64,000 nt of DNA, taken from positions 1 to 64,000 of the forward strand of contig JBMYYR010000001.1 in NCBI GenBank assembly GCA_049609625.1. The letters are read 5' to 3'. This DNA comes from JBMYYR01 sp049609625. Its GTDB lineage: Bacteria > Bacteroidota > Bacteroidia > Flavobacteriales > CAJXXR01. The notes beneath the pieces were generated by a model that saw only the letters and a list, made by a program, of their open reading frames with translations, did no database searches and had not been told where the DNA came from. This document shows, piece after piece, positions 59,491 to 64,000 of the stretch (position 1 is its first letter; each line of letters starts with the position of its first letter). A program made the position numbers and the translations under genes.

Positions 59491-60413
59491 GTAAAAAGAA
59501 AAAAGCTTTAGGAAGAGGACTTTCGGCCTTGTTGAATGCTGAACCTGATGAAGACTCACAGGATTTTAATCAAAAATCAACCAACACGCCAACTCCAAAA
59601 GTGAAGTCCTTTAAGTCGGTTTCGGAGATTGAAATCACAAGTGTGCAGACCAATCCGTATCAGCCCAGAACACAATTTGATCGAGAAATGCTCGAAAATC
59701 TGGCGCAATCTATCAAAGAATTGGGTATCATTCAGCCCATTACCGTTCGTCGGATTGATATGGATAAGTATCAGCTAATCAGCGGAGAACGACGATTGCG
59801 AGCTGCTCAAATGGTTGGTTTAAGCTCAGTTCCTGCTTTTATCCGAACGGCAAACGACCAGGAAATGCTCGAAATGGCCATTGTGGAAAACATCCAAAGA
59901 CAAGAACTAGATCCGATTGAGGTTGCCTTGTCTTATCAACGTTTGTTGGATGATTGTCAGCAAACTCAGGAACAAGTCAGCGAGCGTTTGGGTAAAAAAC
60001 GATCGACGATTTCCAATTTTCTACGCTTATTACAACTTCAACCCTTGATTCAGGCCGGACTTAGAGATCAGATGATTAGCATTGGGCATGCCAAAGCCTT
60101 GCTTTCTGTTCCAGATGAAGACTTGCAGATTCAGACCTATACACGGATTGTGGAAGAACGGCTTTCTGTTCGCCAAACCGAGGAGCTTTGCCAGAGTTTG
60201 AAACAAGCCAAATCGAAAGATCCATCAAAACCAGCTCCAAAACCCGTAGACTACTCCAAATGGAATACCAATTCGGAGCAATTGTCGGATTTTTTAAATG
60301 CAAAATCGAATATCAAATTTGCTGCAAAAGGTAATGGAAAACTGACGATTGATTTCAGAAATGAAAATGACCTAAAACGTATTTTGGATTTACTAAAACA
60401 AAATGAAAATTAG
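59487..60413 (+). CDS. parB: Chromosome partitioning protein ParB (Spo0J)
   Basis: ParB binds parS and spreads as a CTP-dependent clamp. The N-terminus starts KKKALGRGLSALL, the ParA-contacting motif. The ParB/Srx domain shows NPYQPRTQFD and the CTP-binding GERRLRAA. The helix-turn-helix (TQEQVSERLGKKRSTISNFLRLLQL) follows at about 170, and a C-terminal dimerisation domain ends the 308-residue protein. It overlaps both parA (4 bases) and the DUF5683 gene (11 bases). Confidence 0.97.
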   Translation: MSKKKKALGRGLSALLNAEPDEDSQDFNQKSTNTPTPKVKSFKSVSEIEITSVQTNPYQPRTQFDREMLENLAQSIKELGIIQPITVRRIDMDKYQLISGERRLRAAQMVGLSSVPAFIRTANDQEMLEMAIVENIQRQELDPIEVALSYQRLLDDCQQTQEQVSERLGKKRSTISNFLRLLQLQPLIQAGLRDQMISIGHAKALLSVPDEDLQIQTYTRIVEERLSVRQTEELCQSLKQAKSKDPSKPAPKPVDYSKWNTNSEQLSDFLNAKSNIKFAAKGNGKLTIDFRNENDLKRILDLLKQNEN

Positions 60414-60945
60414 TTCCAAAATTAAATATAGTATTCTGATTGTCTGTTTCTTGCAGTCAATACTGTGTTTTTCTCAAGCTAAAAAAACAGAAGTAGAACA
60501 CAGCCCAAACAAAGCTCTTTTGTTATCGATGGCTTTGCCAGGTGCTGGTCAGATTTACAATCAGAAATATTGGAAACTTCCTATTCTTTATGGTGGTTTT
60601 GCGCTTTCTGCTTATTTGATTTCCGAAAATAATAAAACCTATAAAGTGTATAAAAATGCACTAGATATTAGACTTTCTGGTGGCGAGGACGAATTTATTG
60701 CTATTTACACCGAAGACAATTTGCGCCAGCTTCAGCAAGCCTACAGAAACGATCGAGACTTGAATATTTTGATTGCCGTTGGAATTTATGCCCTGCAATC
60801 CATTGATGCTTATGTAGATGCACATTTGTTCAATTTCGATGTTTCGGATGATATTAGTTTTTATATTAAACCCCAAGTCCATCATCAATTTGACGGCGAA
60901 ATGGCGATGCAAATAGGATTTTCATTAGATTATACCCTGCGATGA
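60403..60945 (+). CDS. DUF5683 family protein
   Basis: After an N-terminal hydrophobic export signal (IKYSILIVCFLQSILCFSQA) the segment LLLSMALPGAGQIYNQKYWKLPILYGGFAL matches DUF5683, with two likely membrane helices in the rest. The family occurs in Bacteroidota, typically between parB and dapB as here, with unknown function. It overlaps parB by 11 bases and dapB by 4 bases. Confidence 0.85.
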   Translation: MKISSKIKYSILIVCFLQSILCFSQAKKTEVEHSPNKALLLSMALPGAGQIYNQKYWKLPILYGGFALSAYLISENNKTYKVYKNALDIRLSGGEDEFIAIYTEDNLRQLQQAYRNDRDLNILIAVGIYALQSIDAYVDAHLFNFDVSDDISFYIKPQVHHQFDGEMAMQIGFSLDYTLR

Positions 60946-61667
60946 ACATAGCACTTTTAGGTTACGGAAAAATGGCAAAAGCGGTTGAAACCATCGCTTT
61001 AAAACGAGGTCATACCATTGGATTAAAATTAAATTCTGGAGCTTTCAATGATTTGAAAATCAGCGATTTAAAATCAATTGATGTTGCCATAGATTTTAGC
61101 GTAGCTGATGTTGCTCCCAGATTAATTACACATTGTTTTGAACAGCAGATTCCCGTTGTTTCGGGCACGACAGGTTGGTTAGATCAACTTACTGATATCG
61201 AAAACCTGTGTCTTAAACATAAATCAGCTTTTATTTATGCTTCAAACTTTAGTTTGGGCGTGCAATTATTTTTTGAACTCAATTCAAAATTAGCTAAGCT
61301 GATGTCAAACTATCCCGAATATCAAGCTCAGCTAAAAGACATTCATCATATTCACAAATTAGATGCACCAAGTGGCACGGCGATTAGTCTAGCAGAAGAT
61401 GTAATAGAGCAACATGACGGCTATTCAGATTGGATTTTGGGAAAACCAACTCAAGACCATCAATTGGCAATAGAAGCTGAGCGAATAGGAGAGGAGACGG
61501 GCTATCACCACATCAACTATCAATCCGATTTTGATTCTATCCAAATCAGACATCAAGCGAAAAACAGGTCAGGTTTTGCACTTGGCGCAGTCATTGCCGC
61601 CGAATGGATTGTTGGAAAACAAGGCGTGTTTTCTATGCGAAATGTGTTGTTTTCAAAAGAATTTTAA
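60942..61667 (+). CDS. dapB: 4-hydroxy-tetrahydrodipicolinate reductase
   Basis: DapB reduces the product of DapA on the way to meso-diaminopimelate and lysine. The N-terminal NAD(P)-binding region begins NIALLGYGKMA and contains VSGTTGW. The substrate domain has the diagnostic HKLDAPSGTA with the catalytic Lys, and SNFSLGVQLFFELN. At 241 residues it is close to the usual Bacteroidota length. It starts within the DUF5683 stop region (ATGA) and closes the par operon. Confidence 0.95.
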   Translation: MNIALLGYGKMAKAVETIALKRGHTIGLKLNSGAFNDLKISDLKSIDVAIDFSVADVAPRLITHCFEQQIPVVSGTTGWLDQLTDIENLCLKHKSAFIYASNFSLGVQLFFELNSKLAKLMSNYPEYQAQLKDIHHIHKLDAPSGTAISLAEDVIEQHDGYSDWILGKPTQDHQLAIEAERIGEETGYHHINYQSDFDSIQIRHQAKNRSGFALGAVIAAEWIVGKQGVFSMRNVLFSKEF

Positions 61668-61733
61668 GCCTTCTAAGGTTTCGCAGAAAAAAAAACGTTC
61701 CTGTATAAATCAATCAGAACTCAAACTACATTT

Positions 61734-62951
61734 ATGTCGAAAGGAAAAGTATTTAATGACCCAATTCATGGATTTATCTCCGTCAAAAATCCAATTGATA
61801 TGGCGCTCATCGACCATCCCTATTTTCAACGACTTCGGCGCATTTCTCAGCTCGGCTTAAGTTATTTGGTTTATCCTGGAGCACATCATACCAGATTTCA
61901 TCATGCTTTGGGTGCTTACCATTTGATGAAGCTTGCTGTTCAGTCGCTTAGAGAAAAAAACATCGACATTACTTTAGATGAAGAAGAGGCTGTGAAGCGT
62001 TGCATTTTGTTGCATGACATAGGTCATGGGCCATTTTCTCATGCGCTCGAAAACAGTATAGTTGAAGGCATTTCTCATGAAGAAATTTCCTTAAAACTCA
62101 TGCATTACTTCAATCAAAAATACGATGCTAAACTTGATTTGACGATTGAGATGTTTCAAAAAAGACATCCTAAAAAATTCCTTAATGAATTGATTTCTAG
62201 TCAATTGGATATTGATAGATTAGATTATCTAAAGCGAGATAGTTTTTTTACAGGCGTGTCAGAAGGTGTGATTAATACCGATCGTCTGATTTCGATGTTT
62301 AATGTCGTAGACCACAATTTGGTTATCGAACAAAAAGCTATTTACAGTGTGGAAAAATTCATTTTGGCGCGCCGCCTGATGTATTGGCAAGTGTATTTGC
62401 ACAAAACCGTTTTGGCTGCCGAACTGATGCTTGAAGGTATTCTGAAACGCGCCAAATTGCTTGCTGGTCAAGGTGTTGACTTGCCTTCTTCTCCACATCT
62501 TTCCTTCTTTTTGAATGAACAACTAAAGCGTTCGGACTTTGATACCAAAACGGTGCTCGATCACTTTTGCTCCCTCGACGACGTTGACGTGATGGCTTCC
62601 ATAAAAACGTGGGTAAATCATCCAGACCATATTTTGTCTATGCTTTGCGAACGCTTATTAAATCGAAAATTGTATAAACTCCAATTTTTTGATGACAACG
62701 AAACTGAACGTTTTCAGACTCGGAAGGCAGAGTTAACGAAAACGATCAAGGCTTCGGGAGCCGATTTGGAGTATTATTTGTTTGAAGGTCAACTCAATCA
62801 AAGCATCTACGATCCGCAAAAAGACATCATCCGAATGGCCTTAAAGAATGGCGATTTAGAACCTTTTGGACAGAGCTCAAAAAACATAAATATGGGCTTG
62901 TTGACAGGATTTAATTCTAAAAACTACCTTTGTTTCTCCAACTCTTTGTAA
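61734..62951 (+). CDS. HD-domain phosphohydrolase (dNTPase-like)
   Basis: The protein opens with KVFNDPIHGFISV and YFQRLRRISQLGLSYLVYPGAHHTRFHHALG, the pattern of the YwfO/SAMHD1-like HD superfamily. The metal site is formed by H near residue 64 in HHTRF, LLHDIGHGPFSH, and a later Asp in SQLDIDRLDYL. The length of 405 residues is typical. It may hydrolyse dNTPs or act as a nucleotide phosphatase, but the substrate is unknown. It is 66 bases downstream of dapB and 21 bases upstream of the lpxD ATG. Confidence 0.92.
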   Translation: MSKGKVFNDPIHGFISVKNPIDMALIDHPYFQRLRRISQLGLSYLVYPGAHHTRFHHALGAYHLMKLAVQSLREKNIDITLDEEEAVKRCILLHDIGHGPFSHALENSIVEGISHEEISLKLMHYFNQKYDAKLDLTIEMFQKRHPKKFLNELISSQLDIDRLDYLKRDSFFTGVSEGVINTDRLISMFNVVDHNLVIEQKAIYSVEKFILARRLMYWQVYLHKTVLAAELMLEGILKRAKLLAGQGVDLPSSPHLSFFLNEQLKRSDFDTKTVLDHFCSLDDVDVMASIKTWVNHPDHILSMLCERLLNRKLYKLQFFDDNETERFQTRKAELTKTIKASGADLEYYLFEGQLNQSIYDPQKDIIRMALKNGDLEPFGQSSKNINMGLLTGFNSKNYLCFSNSL

Positions 62952-62958
62952 TATTTAC

Positions 62959-62966
62959 TATTTTTG
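62959..62966 (+). promoter_or_regulatory. Possible -7 element directly before lpxD
   Basis: TATTTTTG matches TAnnTTTG and ends six bases before the lpxD ATG. A transcript started from it would have almost no leader. The nearest TTG upstream is at a non-standard distance (26 bases), so function is uncertain. Confidence 0.3.
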
Positions 62967-62972
62967 CAACCT

Positions 62973-63995
62973 ATGAAGATAAAAGCACAACAGATTGCAG
63001 AACTTATCGAAGGCGAAATTATAGGTAATCCAAACGTTGAGGTTGATCACTTGGCGAGCATCGAAGACGGTGATAAAGGCGGTTTATCTTTCCTTTCAAA
63101 CCCAAAATACAACAAGTATTTATACACCACGGAGGCTTCCATAGTTATTGTCAACAAAGACTTTGAACCCGAATCGACCTTCGTATCGACCTTGATAAAG
63201 GTAGAAGATTCTTACCAGTCTTTTGCTAAGCTTTTGCAATTTGCCGAAGCTCAAAACACACCAAAAACAGGTATCGAAGAGCCAAACTTCATTCATCCCA
63301 GTGCCAAAATAGGAAAAGACGTTTATATTGGTGCTTTCGTTTATATTGGCGAGGATACGACGATTGAAGACGGCGTAAAACTCTATCCGCATACTTACGT
63401 TGGCGACAAAACAAGCATCGGAAAAGATAGTATTTTGTATGCTGGCGTGAAAATATATCACGAATGTCAGATTGCCAACAACTGCACCATCCATTCCGGA
63501 GCCGTTATTGGTTCTGATGGATTCGGTTTTGCACCAACCAATAGTCAGGATTACTCTAAAATTCCACAATTAGGAAATGTAGTCATCGAAGAATTTGTGG
63601 AAATTGGTGCGAATACAACAGTTGACAGAGCAACGATTGGATCAACCAAAATTTTGTCGGGCACCAAGCTAGACAACCTCATACAGATTGCACACAACGT
63701 TGTTGTTGGAAAAAATACGGTAATTGCAGCCCAAACAGGCATCGCAGGATCAACCAAGATTGGGGATCAATGTATGATTGGCGGACAAGTGGCCATTGCA
63801 GGGCATATCGAAATAGGAAACGAAGTGAAACTCGCCGCAAAATCGGGCATACCAGCTTCCATTGCCGATAAGGAAATACACATGGGACCTATTGCTTTCG
63901 AGCGTAGAGATTTTCAGCGTTCATATATTTTATTCAAAAAATTACCCGACTTAGCTCGACGGATTAAAGACCTTGAAAAACAGCTTTTGGACTAA
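62973..63995 (+). CDS. lpxD: UDP-3-O-acylglucosamine N-acyltransferase
   Basis: LpxD adds the second acyl chain in lipid A synthesis. The N-terminal uridine-binding domain contains IGNPNVEVDHLASIEDGDKGGLSFLSN. From about residue 105 a left-handed parallel beta-helix of hexapeptide repeats follows (for example IHPSAKIGKDVYIGAFVYIG). The catalytic His lies in LIQIAHNVVVG. A C-terminal helix (FERRDFQRSYILFKKLPDLARR) completes the protein. The ATG at 62973 is preferred over an upstream TTG at 62964 that lies inside a promoter-like element. The stop is five bases before the window end. Confidence 0.96.
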   Translation: MKIKAQQIAELIEGEIIGNPNVEVDHLASIEDGDKGGLSFLSNPKYNKYLYTTEASIVIVNKDFEPESTFVSTLIKVEDSYQSFAKLLQFAEAQNTPKTGIEEPNFIHPSAKIGKDVYIGAFVYIGEDTTIEDGVKLYPHTYVGDKTSIGKDSILYAGVKIYHECQIANNCTIHSGAVIGSDGFGFAPTNSQDYSKIPQLGNVVIEEFVEIGANTTVDRATIGSTKILSGTKLDNLIQIAHNVVVGKNTVIAAQTGIAGSTKIGDQCMIGGQVAIAGHIEIGNEVKLAAKSGIPASIADKEIHMGPIAFERRDFQRSYILFKKLPDLARRIKDLEKQLLD

Positions 63996-64000
63996 CACCC

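Overview
This is an ordinary-looking chromosomal stretch of a Bacteroidota bacterium, most likely a member of the Flavobacteriia. The evidence is a fused RibBA, a long SecA with a zinc-binding tail, an M16 pair, DUF4290, DUF5683, a moxR-bat cluster, a fused alpha/beta E1 dehydrogenase, the order pyrG-yidC and parA-parB-DUF5683-dapB, and promoter elements of the Bacteroidota type (TTG, spacer, TAnnTTTG). GC content looks like 38-40 % from hand counts of a few lines. No rRNA, tRNA, insertion sequence, prophage or CRISPR array was recognised. The genus cannot be named from the sequence alone.

Layout. 1-618: 3' end of clpB, clearly more AT-rich than what follows. 642-17541: housekeeping genes, nearly all on the minus strand: pyrG-yidC, secA, a DUF2795 protein, rarA, gyrA with an overlapping exported TPR gene, pyrH, and rplM-rpsI-rpsB-tsf. 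Most transcription units here end in clear hairpin terminators. 17775-18952: a WecD-like acetyltransferase and an SRPBCC protein. 18971-23419: two overlapping M16 peptidase genes with DUF4290, then MiaE-like and DUF1697 genes. 23506-25788: an SPFH-GYF protein followed by a zinc-ribbon membrane protein, a pair that recalls YdjI/YdjG of Bacillus.

25903-31111 is the most interesting part. A CcoI/FixI copper ATPase is divergent from a PAS histidine kinase whose first PAS carries the His-Asp motif of FixL, followed by a response regulator fused directly to a Crp/Fnr-type DNA-binding module. The shared intergenic region holds two TGA-N6-TCA palindromes. This looks like a shortened FixL-FixJ-FixK circuit in two genes, next to a target of the classical circuit.

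31299-39491 is a complete moxR-DUF58-BatD-like-batA-batB-batC-batD-batE operon with overlapping stop and start codons at most junctions. 39556-46111 is a seven-gene minus-strand operon: tandem Usp, ruvX, def, TPR lipoprotein, nitroreductase, rdgB and a GH3 glucosaminidase fused to a serine beta-lactamase-like domain. 46308-53154 mixes cdd, bioB and ribBA with three surface-polysaccharide genes (a GT-B-like protein, a Wzx flippase and a Wzy/ligase). 53302-58241 holds ldcA-yraN, the fused E1 dehydrogenase, an HbpS/GlcG-like gene and an AraC regulator. 58717-63995 holds parA-parB-DUF5683-dapB, an HD phosphohydrolase and lpxD.

Most of the window is core metabolism, envelope biogenesis and cell-wall recycling. 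The proposed novelty is regulatory (the FixL/REC-Crp/CcoI divergon) and membrane-associated (the SPFH/zinc-ribbon pair). Both are inferences from motifs and gene context.
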